Translations under genes and position numbers: made by a program
Source: a virus
DNA: 22,343 nucleotides
Strand: one strand, 5' to 3'
Virus record (IMG/VR): IMGVR_UViG_3300030098_005075
Span: 1-22,343 of that record
Part shown: positions 4,989-13,268 of the stretch, piece by piece
Layout of the letters: every line of letters starts with the position of its first letter
Position numbering within the stretch: the first letter of the stretch is position 1
The notes under the pieces: model-generated
Told to the model about the DNA's origin: nothing
Database searches by the model: none
The model's input: only the letters and a program-made list of their open reading frames with translations

Positions 4989-5363
4989 ATGACGCAAAAC
5001 AAAACGGAGCCACGCAAGATTCTACTACCTCCCAAAAAAAAGAAAGTGACCTTAGAAACTAGTTCCGTTATTCCTGCCACAGAGTTGTTGCTCCATGATG
5101 CCAAAGCTATCATTGGTGCTGAACTAGCCCACTACAGGTCCAAAGCCGTAAGGGGGGTAACTCTGGACCCTAAGGAGGCTCGAATAGTCCAAGGCTACCT
5201 GGAGTCCCTAGTTAAGATTCAGAGAGAAGAAAGAGAAATTTCCGAAGCTCAAGATTTGTCTGCCCTGTCAGATTCAGAATTGATGCGCCTAGCCAAACGA
5301 GTGCTGGATAATAATAATAAGACAATAGATAAGAACGAAAGGAGTGATAATGAAAGCAACTGA
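4989..5363 (+). CDS. possible terminase small subunit
   Basis: 124 residues from the ATG at 4989, chosen because GGAG lies 5 bases upstream; in-frame TTG 4905 and ATG 4908 have no ribosome site. A basic, proline-rich N-terminus (PRKILLPPKKKK) precedes a helical region (ELLLHDAKAIIGAELAHYRS, then DPKEARIVQGYLESLVKIQR) and a C-terminal LSALSDSELMRLAKRVL segment. This layout, and its place in the packaging block, suggest the DNA-recognising small terminase, which forms a ring and feeds the large subunit. Sequence identity is not certain; it could be another helical packaging-block protein. It overlaps the next gene by 14 bases. Confidence 0.5.
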   Translation: MTQNKTEPRKILLPPKKKKVTLETSSVIPATELLLHDAKAIIGAELAHYRSKAVRGVTLDPKEARIVQGYLESLVKIQREEREISEAQDLSALSDSELMRLAKRVLDNNNKTIDKNERSDNESN

Positions 5364-5556
5364 AATCTATCAAAAACAAGCTGACCTTATTTATGCCAAA
5401 ATTGGTCACGCTAGAATGCAACAAAAACAAAATGAAGAACTCATAGAAGAATTAGAGTTCGAACTCAAAGCTCTGGTCAGAGCATATCCCCAAATGCAAT
5501 TAGTAGAACAAGAACTTAACAACGAGCAACATGGATTGGCAGATGACAAAATCTAA
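5350..5556 (+). CDS. small coiled-coil protein (68 aa)
   Basis: Not recognised. Highly helical, glutamine- and glutamate-rich product (QKQNEELIEELEFELKALVR), probably a two-helix coiled coil. The ATG at 5350 has AAGGAG 5 bases upstream; the in-frame GTG at 5344 overlaps that site and is unlikely. It overlaps the gene before by 14 bases and the GNAT gene after by 26, so it belongs to the same transcript. Confidence 0.6.
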   Translation: MKATEIYQKQADLIYAKIGHARMQQKQNEELIEELEFELKALVRAYPQMQLVEQELNNEQHGLADDKI

Positions 5557-6013
5557 TGACAACTGCCGCCTTAGACCTCTTGTAGAGGAAGACCATCCAT
5601 TTCTGTTTAACAGTTTTTTAAAGTCTTACAGGTTTAGCCCTTTTGCAGAAAAGATTACAAACACTATTTATTTTGAAGACCACCATAGGCTTATAGAACG
5701 GATAATCCAAAACTCAAAAGTTCTTGTAGCTTGTAACCCCTCCGACCCTTCTCAGCTATATGGTTACATACTGGCAGGAGAGGAAGATGGAATACTTATA
5801 ATACACTTTATTTATGTTAAGCATACCTTCAGAAATATGGGGATAGGGAAAACTCTTTTAGACGCAGTAGGTCATTCGAGTGACAATGCTTCAGTTTACA
5901 CTCACCACACCCGAATGGCTGATAAACTCTCTTCTAAGTATAATTTAGTTTACCATCCATATTTATTATTTGACCTTCCTAACTATGTGGAGTCTCCAGA
6001 TGAGCAGGACTAA
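5531..6013 (+). CDS. GNAT-family N-acetyltransferase
   Basis: 160 residues with a GNAT fold: an N-terminal RLRPLVEEDHPFLFNSFLKS segment (residues 13-32) and the acetyl-CoA loop R101-N-M-G-I-G106 after the beta strand ILIIHFIYV, matching the family's R/Q-x-x-G-x-G/A motif. It would transfer an acetyl group to an amine on a protein or small molecule; the target is unknown. The start is uncertain: ATG 5531 or the in-frame ATG 5543, neither with a good ribosome site, so coupling to the preceding gene is likely. It overlaps the ClpP-like gene by 14 bases. Phage GNATs near packaging genes might act on virion or host proteins (inference). Confidence 0.7.
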   Translation: MDWQMTKSNDNCRLRPLVEEDHPFLFNSFLKSYRFSPFAEKITNTIYFEDHHRLIERIIQNSKVLVACNPSDPSQLYGYILAGEEDGILIIHFIYVKHTFRNMGIGKTLLDAVGHSSDNASVYTHHTRMADKLSSKYNLVYHPYLLFDLPNYVESPDEQD

Positions 6014-6563
6014 AGATGTAGATAAAGAAAAATTAAGACTCGACTACCTCTTTGACCAGGGGGTTAATTTTGTCGATCGAGTCATTCAGATTAACGAAGA
6101 AATAGATGACCATAGTTTTGCATTTATAGATGCTGCTCTTAGTGAACTAGAGAGAGCTAGTAAGAAAACTATAACTATTAGAATAAACTCTCCAGGGGGG
6201 TCTGTCTATGACGCTCTAGCTATGATAGGTAGACTTAATGCTTCTAGTTGTAGAATAGTTACAGAATCCTACGGACATGTAATGAGTGCTGCTACACTAC
6301 TACTAGCCGCAGGTCGCAAACGTAGAATGTCTAAATACTGTGTGTTTATGGCACACCAAATGTCTTACTACATAGGAGGGTCTCATGCTGAAACGAAAGA
6401 AGAAGTAGATCAAGTTGAAAAACAGGAACGCCAATGGTGTTCTTGGATGGCAGAGTTGAGTAACAAGGATGCAGACTTTTGGTATGACAAAACCTATAAG
6501 AAAAACTTTTACTTGACTCCAGATGAATGCTTAGAGTATGGAGTTATAGATGAAATCTTTTAA
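6000..6563 (+). CDS. ClpP-fold serine protease (cytoplasmic)
   Basis: 187 residues, about the size of ClpP. Visible family features are the oxyanion loop INSPGGSVYDAL (residues 62-73), a nucleophile at S96 in YGHVMSAATL, H119 in FMAHQ, and a probable third residue D163 in FWYDKTYKKNF, then YLTPDECLEYGVIDEIF as in ClpP C-termini. It should hydrolyse peptides as an oligomer. Phages use ClpP-like proteins as prohead proteases, but the coat here is of P22-like organisation, which normally needs none, so the target is open. The ATG at 6000 has GGAG 7 bases upstream; no signal peptide. It overlaps its neighbours by 14 bases on each side. Confidence 0.85.
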   Translation: MSRTKDVDKEKLRLDYLFDQGVNFVDRVIQINEEIDDHSFAFIDAALSELERASKKTITIRINSPGGSVYDALAMIGRLNASSCRIVTESYGHVMSAATLLLAAGRKRRMSKYCVFMAHQMSYYIGGSHAETKEEVDQVEKQERQWCSWMAELSNKDADFWYDKTYKKNFYLTPDECLEYGVIDEIF

Positions 6564-6840
6564 AAATCGCAGTCATGAAGTAGCTTGCAATATGATGGAA
6601 ATTAGTATAGAATTAATAGATGAAGTATTCAAAAAAGTAGACCGTATAGCAAAACGTAACTCCCATAGAGAACGTAACGGTCTAAAGCTGATAGACTCAG
6701 GACATTTTAGATGGGATATAAGACAATTAAAACTACAAACAAAGGACAAGCTAGAGTCAATTCAGGCTCTATTAGAACAATACGGCGACGACACTAAGTT
6801 GATCGCAAGAAAACCAGAATCGGAGGAGACAGACGAATGA
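6550..6840 (+). CDS. unrecognised helical protein between two proteases
   Basis: 96 residues, strongly charged and predicted helical throughout (ISIELIDEVFKKVDRIAKR, then LKLQTKDKLESIQALLEQYG), with an acidic end. No family recognised. GGAG lies 6 bases before the ATG. It starts inside the end of the ClpP-like gene and ends with ATGA overlapping the start of the second protease. Its place between two ClpP-fold proteins suggests a partner, adaptor or substrate, but nothing in the sequence proves that. Confidence 0.65.
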   Translation: MKSFKNRSHEVACNMMEISIELIDEVFKKVDRIAKRNSHRERNGLKLIDSGHFRWDIRQLKLQTKDKLESIQALLEQYGDDTKLIARKPESEETDE

Positions 6841-7484
6841 AAAAACTACTGACCCTAGCTTTGTTGGGGGGGCTATTTTTAGGCACCTTTCTATCAATCG
6901 AAAGAAAAGAAGTATTAGAGAATAAGTATGATGTTTCTATTGGAGCTATTAATGGCTACAGTATAGACCCTACCTTAAAAGACTTCAAAACCGCAGCAAG
7001 AGTAAACGGAAAAGACAAAGTAATTGACATGGTTATTAACTCAGGTGGAGGCTCAGTTCACATCGGGTTAGAAATAATTGAAGAAATGAAATACCTAAAA
7101 AGTTTAGGTTATGAGTTTAATTGTTTTGTTCGTAATGCCTATTCTATGGGATTTATAATCCTACAATACTGTGACAAAAGAATAGGAAGTTCTAACTCTA
7201 CCTACATGCACCACCTAGTACAGGTAGGATATGGTAGACCTAAAAGAACTGAAAATAATAAAAAATTGTTTAAAGCTCTTGACTTTTTTGATAAATTAGT
7301 GTTAGATGAAATATCAAAAAGAATGGGCGTAGACCCCAAAGAGTTTTTTGAAATCTATAAAGATGATAAGTGGTGGGACGCTAATGAAGCTCTTAAGGCT
7401 AACATCATAGATGAAATAAAATCATTCAGCTTAGTTGTGAAAAAAATAAAATATAAATTCGTACCCTTTTGGAGGAGATATTAA
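6837..7484 (+). CDS. membrane-anchored ClpP/SppA-like serine protease
   Basis: 215 residues. A basic start (KK) and hydrophobic segment (residues 4-20, LLTLALLGGLFLGTFLS) form a signal anchor. The ClpP-fold core has INSGGGSVHIGLEIIEEM (residues 68-85), nucleophile S103 in NAYSMGF, catalytic histidine H125 or H126 in YMHHL, and an aspartate at 176/177 in YKDDKWWDANEAL, with the ending ANIIDEI. The C-terminus is basic and aromatic (KYKFVPFWRRY). It would cleave peptides at the inner membrane, probably facing the periplasm if the anchor behaves as a Sec signal (inference). It is clearly diverged from the protease at 6000, so they are not a recent duplication. Confidence 0.75.
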   Translation: MKKLLTLALLGGLFLGTFLSIERKEVLENKYDVSIGAINGYSIDPTLKDFKTAARVNGKDKVIDMVINSGGGSVHIGLEIIEEMKYLKSLGYEFNCFVRNAYSMGFIILQYCDKRIGSSNSTYMHHLVQVGYGRPKRTENNKKLFKALDFFDKLVLDEISKRMGVDPKEFFEIYKDDKWWDANEALKANIIDEIKSFSLVVKKIKYKFVPFWRRY

Positions 7485-7798
7485 TGAAATACAAAATAGA
7501 TTCAATCAGATGTTACCAATCGGTAATGTTTGAAAAAACCAACGAGACGTTTTTTGCTTCTCGACAAATTAACAATCGAAAACCATTAGAGTTAGAATTG
7601 ATTGAAAATTTAAATGTAGTCTCTATCAAATCAGATAGGGACCACGTTCTTATTCCTTTAACTAACGTATCTTGTGTCTATCTTAAGTCTCCTATGAAAC
7701 TAGAACAAGAAGTTAAAGATAAGGAAGAAAGGGATATAGTTGGTACTCCAAGCGTAATTAAAAAACCCAAAATAAAACGTACAGCTTATAGGAGCTAA
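7484..7798 (+). CDS. unrecognised small phage protein (104 aa)
   Basis: Not recognised. N-terminal beta-rich domain, with strands VVSIKSDRDHVLIPLTNVSC (residues about 46-65), and a charged C-terminal tail that is basic at the end (KPKIKRTAYRS). The single-strand-then-IPLTNV pattern is seen in small phage proteins of unknown role. The ATG at 7484 overlaps the previous stop by one base (TAATG) and has GGAGG 8 bases upstream; the in-frame ATG at 7469 lies before that site. It is 1 base from the oxygenase gene. Confidence 0.6.
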   Translation: MKYKIDSIRCYQSVMFEKTNETFFASRQINNRKPLELELIENLNVVSIKSDRDHVLIPLTNVSCVYLKSPMKLEQEVKDKEERDIVGTPSVIKKPKIKRTAYRS

Positions 7799-7799
7799 C

Positions 7800-8660
7800 A
7801 TGAGTGGTAAACAAGCAAAAAAAGCAAGACAGGAAGCAAAAGCAAACGAGTCAGATAAAGAACGCCTAGAGCGTCTAGCTAAGAACACTGATTTCAGATT
7901 ACTAAAACCTTTTGGTCCATCCGTAGGTCTATTTCACATGCCATCTGAAATAACTCAAGCTTTGATAAAGAAGACAGATGAAATTCTTGAAGACAGAGAT
8001 AGGGTAGACTGGGGCAAAAACTTAGTAGGTCAAATTGCTGAAGAACCCTGGATTAGTAATGATCAACTAAAAGAGATTGGAGCTTTTGATTATCTACAAG
8101 GTATGCTCTACAACTACGTATGGAACGCTTTAACTTCAGACGGTCATGAACTGAAACAGCTAGAAATTCAAATAGACCACGCATGGATAGTTAGTCAATT
8201 TGCAGATGAGTACAACCCAGTCCACTTTCATACTTATTGTGATCTATCCTCTGTACTCTGGTTAAAAGTTCCAGATTTTTCGGATAGATCAAAAGTAGGA
8301 AAGTTACCAGAGTATAAACACCAAAGAGACGGAATGATTGAATTTATCTACAAAACAGCTTGTCCAACTGGAATGGAAAAAGGTTCTCTATCCTTCATGC
8401 CTGAACCAGGCAAGTTGGTAACATTTCCATCTAACCTCTTGCATACAGTTTACCCATTTAAAGGTTCAGGAGAACGAAGGTCTATAGCTTTTAACTCTCA
8501 CTGGAATGCCGTACTTAAAAACGGAAAAATGTTTGATAAGTCTTTTAGAATGAAGTCAGACCAGAATACTGAAGAATATTTAAAAACTCTAACTTCTAAA
8601 AAAGAGGTGTCAGAATTTGCAAAACGTAAACAGGGAAGCCCTGATAGCGGAGCTTCATAA
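7800..8660 (+). CDS. 2-oxoglutarate/Fe(II)-dependent oxygenase-like protein
   Basis: 286 residues. An N-terminal basic helix (residues 3-28) is followed by a double-stranded beta-helix-like core. Probable iron ligands are H142 and/or H144 in YNPVHFHTYCDLSSVLWLKV, a distal H215 in FPSNLLHTVYPF, and R226 or R227 in GERRSIAF as the 2-oxoglutarate anchor. This spacing matches the family often labelled 2OG-FeII_Oxy_5, which is frequent in marine viruses. It would hydroxylate an unknown substrate, perhaps a virion or host protein. AGGAG lies 5 bases before the ATG. Its last 44 bases overlap the start of the large terminase, so both are made together. Confidence 0.7.
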   Translation: MSGKQAKKARQEAKANESDKERLERLAKNTDFRLLKPFGPSVGLFHMPSEITQALIKKTDEILEDRDRVDWGKNLVGQIAEEPWISNDQLKEIGAFDYLQGMLYNYVWNALTSDGHELKQLEIQIDHAWIVSQFADEYNPVHFHTYCDLSSVLWLKVPDFSDRSKVGKLPEYKHQRDGMIEFIYKTACPTGMEKGSLSFMPEPGKLVTFPSNLLHTVYPFKGSGERRSIAFNSHWNAVLKNGKMFDKSFRMKSDQNTEEYLKTLTSKKEVSEFAKRKQGSPDSGAS

Positions 8661-10098
8661 AAGGAAGACAAAAGCTGAGAAACCTAAGTTTATCTTTAAA
8701 GATTTTTGTTTTGAGAAACAGGTTGACTTTTTTCGTGGCTCAGGTTCCAGGTTTAGAAATGCTGTATGTTCTCGTAGAGCAGGTAAAACAGTCGGTATAG
8801 CTGCTGACATGATAGATACTGCTCTTAAAAGTGATGAAGTCAACCTGCTTTACATTACTATAACTCAGCAACAAGCTAGAGCTATTATTTGGTCTGATTT
8901 GGTTAAGATTATAGAAGAGTATGAACTAGAATGTAAAATGGATAATGTTAGATTAACTATAGCGTTTCCTAACAAGTCTAAAATTTACATAGCAGGAGCC
9001 AAAGATAGAACCGAGATAGAAAAGTTTAGAGGATGGAAACTAATGAAGTGTTACATAGATGAGTGTCAATCCTTCCGGTCCTATCTAAAGGAGTTGATAA
9101 ATGACATCATCATCCCAGCCTTAAGGGACAAAAGAGGACAATTATATTTAACAGGAACTCCAGGTCCAGTTAAAGCAGGAATATTTTTTGAGTATTCTCA
9201 ATCAAAAAACTGGAAAGCACACCACTGGACAGCTTTTGATAATCCCTATATGCACAATCCTCCCCAGTTAAATTTAGAGGAAATATTAACAGAAGAAAGA
9301 GTTATAAGAGGAATTGATGAGTCAGACCCATCTTATATAAGAGAAACATTTGGTAAATGGGTGGAGGATAAAGATGCACTCGTATTTAAATTCAATAAAG
9401 CAAAAAACATCTTTGATAAACTCCCTACTGAAGGGGAGTGGCACTATATTATTGGTATTGATATTGGCTACAATGACAGTGATGCTATCGCTGTTATCGG
9501 TTACAATACGCACTATAAGCGAGTCTACTTGGTGGACGAACATGTTAAAAACAAACAAAACATTAGTCAATTAGTGGCTGCTATAAATGAATACAAGGAC
9601 TTGTATAACCCCATACGAATGGTCATGGACGCAGGAGCCTTAGGAAAAAAGATCCAAGAGGAGCTTCGAATGAGGCATGGTCTTAATATCGAGGCTGCTG
9701 ACAAGACCCGAAAAGTAGAGTTTATTGAGTTATTAAACGATGATTTACGAACTGAAAAATTTAAAGCCTTCAAGAGTTCTTTATTTGAAGAGGATTGCAT
9801 GTTGGTACAATGGGACAAGGACTCGAAAATTCGTAATCCAGAAAGACCAAGGATTTCAGACACTTATCACTCGGATATTTGTGATGCTGTCCTTTATGCT
9901 TGGAGAGAATGTCGTCATTATCTATCTGAAAAGCCAAAAGCCCAACCGAAAGAAGGGTCAGACGCTTACATGAAAGAGTTAGAAATGAAAGAAGCTAGGG
10001 AATGTGAGGAACGCAAAAAGGACCCATATGCCTTTGAGTTAGAGAAATTATATGAGCAGGATATGCAAGAATTAGATAATATAATAGATGAACAATAG
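8617..10098 (+). CDS. terL: terminase large subunit (packaging ATPase-nuclease)
   Basis: 493 residues, normal for the family. It powers DNA translocation into the prohead and cuts concatemers. ATPase features are Walker A CSRRAGKT (residues 51-58), Walker B CYIDE (145-149) and coupling motif LTGTPG (178-183). Nuclease-domain acidic residues are D282 in GIDIGYNDSDA, D338 in VMDAG and D420/D423 in YHSDICDAV. The start is a TTG at 8617: GAGGTG lies 7 bases upstream and no ATG or GTG fits. It overlaps the oxygenase by 44 bases, so it may be translationally coupled. The C-terminal tail is long, charged and probably portal-binding. Confidence 0.95.
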   Translation: MQNVNREALIAELHKRKTKAEKPKFIFKDFCFEKQVDFFRGSGSRFRNAVCSRRAGKTVGIAADMIDTALKSDEVNLLYITITQQQARAIIWSDLVKIIEEYELECKMDNVRLTIAFPNKSKIYIAGAKDRTEIEKFRGWKLMKCYIDECQSFRSYLKELINDIIIPALRDKRGQLYLTGTPGPVKAGIFFEYSQSKNWKAHHWTAFDNPYMHNPPQLNLEEILTEERVIRGIDESDPSYIRETFGKWVEDKDALVFKFNKAKNIFDKLPTEGEWHYIIGIDIGYNDSDAIAVIGYNTHYKRVYLVDEHVKNKQNISQLVAAINEYKDLYNPIRMVMDAGALGKKIQEELRMRHGLNIEAADKTRKVEFIELLNDDLRTEKFKAFKSSLFEEDCMLVQWDKDSKIRNPERPRISDTYHSDICDAVLYAWRECRHYLSEKPKAQPKEGSDAYMKELEMKEARECEERKKDPYAFELEKLYEQDMQELDNIIDEQ

Positions 10099-10106
10099 GA
10101 GAGGAC

Positions 10107-10337
10107 ATGTTAGATCATCTTAATGACGTGAAGTCCTTTATTATATGGTGCAAAAATAATAAAGTAAAATCATTTAGATCAAAAGAAATAGAGTTCGAGC
10201 TTTCTGAAATCGGGCTAGTAGAAGGACTCGCTAACGTAGAAGACTTGCAAAAGCACCTAGACGAGTCTGAACATGAAAACGAACAGATACAAAAACAAGA
10301 AGACGATGAACTCATGTTTTGGTCTTCTAATACTTAG
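10107..10337 (+). CDS. small acidic protein between terminase and portal
   Basis: 76 residues, with a basic N-terminal part (FIIWCKNNKVKSFRSKEIEF) and a very acidic, glutamine-rich C-terminal half (LDESEHENEQIQKQEDDE). A protein of this kind is common between terL and portal in marine podovirus-like genomes, from memory; its role is unknown. The ATG follows GGAGAGG closely and the gene lies 8 bases from each neighbour. A packaging accessory role is suggested by position only. Confidence 0.65.
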   Translation: MLDHLNDVKSFIIWCKNNKVKSFRSKEIEFELSEIGLVEGLANVEDLQKHLDESEHENEQIQKQEDDELMFWSSNT

Positions 10338-10345
10338 GACATTTC

Positions 10346-12289
10346 ATGGATAATTTTTCTGAAATTAACGGAAGCAAGTGGTGGTTGGCAAATAAAAATA
10401 ATTTATATCAAGAGTTGTTTGCCTATGTAACTGCTCTAGATAGTAGACAACAATATAGAGAAACAGACAATATTCGATATGCTAGGTTATATGGTAACTA
10501 TGACCAAGTTGGGCTAGGAGCTTATAACTATAGTAGAATTGAAAGCTCTTATAATACCACTAATAGAGTAACTTTAAATGTTATTCAATCTTTGATAGAT
10601 ACAGTCGTATCAAAAATAACTAAAAACAAACCAAAAGCTACATTCCTCACCTCTGGTGGGGATTTTAGTCTGCAAACTAAAGCTAAAAAATTAACAAAAT
10701 TTGTAGAAGGTATTTACTCATACTCTGACTTTTATGCAAAAGCTTCAATGGCGTTCCAAGATGCTTGTATTTTTGGTTCAGGTTGTATTAAAATTTACAT
10801 AGAAGATGGTCAAATTAAGACAGAAAGAGTTATAATAGATGAAATAAAAGTAGATGACATTGAGTCTTATTATGGAAAACCTAGACAAATGCACCAAGTT
10901 AAGTATATTGAAAAATCTGTTCTTAAAGCAATGTTTCCAGATTTTGAATTACAAATAGACTCAGCTTCTTACCCAGACGCTCAAAGTTATGGTCAATCTG
11001 CAACAGCTAAAGACATGATTAAAGTTATAGAATCTTGGCATTTACCCTCTGGACCAAAATCTAAAGACGGTAAACATACTATTTGTATCTCTAGTGCTAC
11101 TCTTTTTGAAGAAGACTATGATAAAGATTATTTTCCATTTGTATTTTTTAGATGGGGTCTTAGACCTGTAGGCTTTTTTGGTCAAGGTTTGGCTGAACAA
11201 TTACAAGGTATTCAATTAGAGATTAATAAAATTTTAAGAACAATACAAGTTTCAATGCACCTTGTATCTGTCCCTAAACTTTTAGTTGAAGCAAGTTCTA
11301 AAATTGTTTCTTCTCACCTTAATAACAGAATCGGTGGAGTTATAAAGTACGCAGGAACTCCTCCTGTTTATGCTCCTTTAGGTTCTATACCACCTGATTT
11401 GTTTGCTCACTTAGATCGTTTATATCAAAGAGCTTATGAAATTTCTGGCATTTCTCAACTAGCGGCTCAATCCCTAAAACCTGCTGGGTTAGACTCAGGT
11501 AAAGCCTTAAGAGAGTATAACGATTTAGAAACAGAAAGGTTTATGGCAGTAGCTAAAAGGTATGAAAATACTTTTATGGAAGCTGCTGAAATTATGATAG
11601 ACATGGCTAGAGACTTATACCTTGCTGAAGGAGATTTTAAAGTTAAAGCCAAAGATGGTAAATTTGTAGAAACCATTAGATGGGAAGATGTAAACATGGA
11701 CAAGGATAAGTATTTAATGCAAGCTTATCCTACTTCAGCTTTAGCAAGTAGTCCAGCAGCTAGATTAGCAGACATAACAGACCTCATAGCAGCAGGTTTT
11801 TTATCAAAAGAAGACGCTCTTAAATTATTAGATTTTCCAGATTTAGAATCTACTATGAATTTGTTAAATGCTGATGCTAATAATTTAGAAAGACTTATTG
11901 AGGATATGATGGATAAAGGAGAGTATTTTCCACCTGAACCATATCAAAACTTAGAAAATGCTGTAAGAAAAACACAACAGGCATATTTAATGTACAAATA
12001 TCAAGGTGCTCCAGAAGACCGTCTTGAACTTTTAAGACAGTATATGGAAGATTGTCAAAACTTAATAGAGAAAGCCAGAGCTGAACAACCAAGTCCTCAA
12101 GACTTAACCCAGCAATTAGCAGAAGCTGGAGCAAGAACAGCAGCAGCAGAAGTAGCTGAAAATATTCCAGCCGAGGAAGATTTTTTACTTTCTGGAGCTT
12201 TAGATTTAAGTGACGACAACCTATTGAAAGAACAAATACAACCAGAAGAAGAAGTTATGATAGAGGAGCAAGAAGAAATTATAGAGTAA
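10346..12289 (+). CDS. portal protein (P22-like)
   Basis: 647 residues, in the size range of P22-type portals (P22 about 725). It forms the ring at one capsid vertex for DNA entry and exit. Supporting features are its place directly after terL, the N-terminal YARLYGNYDQVG segment, NVIQSLIDTVVSKITKNKPK (residues about 73-92) typical of portals, a long central alpha/beta wing (WGLRPVGFFGQGLAEQLQGI), and an acidic, helical C-terminal region rich in E and Q, fit for the barrel. AGGA lies 6 bases before the ATG. No frame disruptions. Assigned by pattern and position. Confidence 0.88.
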   Translation: MDNFSEINGSKWWLANKNNLYQELFAYVTALDSRQQYRETDNIRYARLYGNYDQVGLGAYNYSRIESSYNTTNRVTLNVIQSLIDTVVSKITKNKPKATFLTSGGDFSLQTKAKKLTKFVEGIYSYSDFYAKASMAFQDACIFGSGCIKIYIEDGQIKTERVIIDEIKVDDIESYYGKPRQMHQVKYIEKSVLKAMFPDFELQIDSASYPDAQSYGQSATAKDMIKVIESWHLPSGPKSKDGKHTICISSATLFEEDYDKDYFPFVFFRWGLRPVGFFGQGLAEQLQGIQLEINKILRTIQVSMHLVSVPKLLVEASSKIVSSHLNNRIGGVIKYAGTPPVYAPLGSIPPDLFAHLDRLYQRAYEISGISQLAAQSLKPAGLDSGKALREYNDLETERFMAVAKRYENTFMEAAEIMIDMARDLYLAEGDFKVKAKDGKFVETIRWEDVNMDKDKYLMQAYPTSALASSPAARLADITDLIAAGFLSKEDALKLLDFPDLESTMNLLNADANNLERLIEDMMDKGEYFPPEPYQNLENAVRKTQQAYLMYKYQGAPEDRLELLRQYMEDCQNLIEKARAEQPSPQDLTQQLAEAGARTAAAEVAENIPAEEDFLLSGALDLSDDNLLKEQIQPEEEVMIEEQEEIIE

Positions 12290-12323
12290 TTATAATAAGA
12301 ATACAATAATAGATCATTAGATC

Positions 12324-12334
12324 GGGCTAAGCCC
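12324..12334 (+). other. small GC-rich hairpin before scaffold gene
   Basis: GGGC-TAA-GCCC followed by TTT, in the 65-base gap between portal and scaffold. The 4-base stem is too short for a confident terminator, but it stands out in AT-rich DNA. It could be an RNA-processing or stability element for the highly expressed scaffold-coat transcript. Confidence 0.25.
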
Positions 12335-12354
12335 TTTAAGCTAAAGGAGTAAAA

Positions 12355-13236
12355 ATGGAGACCAACAGTCATGAACATCTTAATGATGTAGTTATGAACC
12401 AAAATTCTGAAGAATCTGCTGAACAAGAAGTAGAACAATCCTTAGATGCAGCTAAAGATTCAGAAAAAAGTAATGATTTTTCACGTAAGTTTGCTGCTTT
12501 GAGCAGACGAGAAAAAGACATTAGAGCAAAAGAAGCAGAGTACGAAAACCGCATAGCTGAGTTAGAGGAAAAATTTAACTTCTTTAACAAAAAACCTGAA
12601 CCTAAAAAAGAACCAGACATTCCTCTGGAGTATAGGTTAAAACAAAACCCTCTTAAAGCATTAGAGGATATGGGTCTTAGCTATGATAAATTAACTGAAT
12701 TAGCATTGAATGATGGAAAACTTACTCCTGATATGCAAATGAAGTTAATGCGTGAAGAACTGGAAAATGGTTACAAATCAAAGTACGAAGAGTTAGAAAA
12801 AAGAATATTAGATAAAGAAAAAAGTGATGAACAAAGGCGTTATGACGACATACAAAGAGGTTTTATGAACGAGATAGATAGTTTTGTCTCGTCTAATAAA
12901 GATGAATATGAGTATGTAGCTCACAATCAAGCAAATGAAGTTATTTATGAAGTAATAGAGGAGCACTATAACGAAACAGGTAGAATCCTTGATATAAAAG
13001 ATGCTGCTCAAGCCGTTGAGAGTTATTTAGAAGAAGAAGCTGAGAAGTTATTAAATCTTAGCAAAGTAAAAAATCGTCTTTCACAAAGAGACCAACGAGA
13101 GCCAGAAACTCCAAGACAGTCGCAAGTAACATTGTCTAACGCCATGTCTGCTCAGGCGAATGAAAGAGTAGAAAAAAAGTTATTATCAGATGAAGAAAGT
13201 AAGGCTTTAGCAGCCAGAATGTTAAAATGGGAATAA
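12355..13236 (+). CDS. capsid scaffolding protein
   Basis: 293 residues, close to the P22 scaffold (303). The product is highly charged and mostly helical, with coiled-coil segments (SRREKDIRAKEAEYENRIAE near residues 50-69, and YEELEKRILDKEKSDEQRRY later) and no recognisable enzyme motif. Together with its place between portal and coat, that makes a scaffold the best call. It would template prohead assembly and leave, or be degraded, before packaging. AAAGGAG precedes the ATG. The acidic N-terminus and basic C-terminal end fit a coat-binding tail, as in P22. Not proven by sequence alone. Confidence 0.8.
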   Translation: METNSHEHLNDVVMNQNSEESAEQEVEQSLDAAKDSEKSNDFSRKFAALSRREKDIRAKEAEYENRIAELEEKFNFFNKKPEPKKEPDIPLEYRLKQNPLKALEDMGLSYDKLTELALNDGKLTPDMQMKLMREELENGYKSKYEELEKRILDKEKSDEQRRYDDIQRGFMNEIDSFVSSNKDEYEYVAHNQANEVIYEVIEEHYNETGRILDIKDAAQAVESYLEEEAEKLLNLSKVKNRLSQRDQREPETPRQSQVTLSNAMSAQANERVEKKLLSDEESKALAARMLKWE

Positions 13237-13268
13237 AATATTTATATTAAATTTAAAGGAGTTCTAAA

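Noticed and set aside
4895-5113. Minus-strand frame opposite the possible small terminase
   Set aside because: No ribosome site or neighbouring minus-strand genes; it lies antisense within the continuous rightward gene block.
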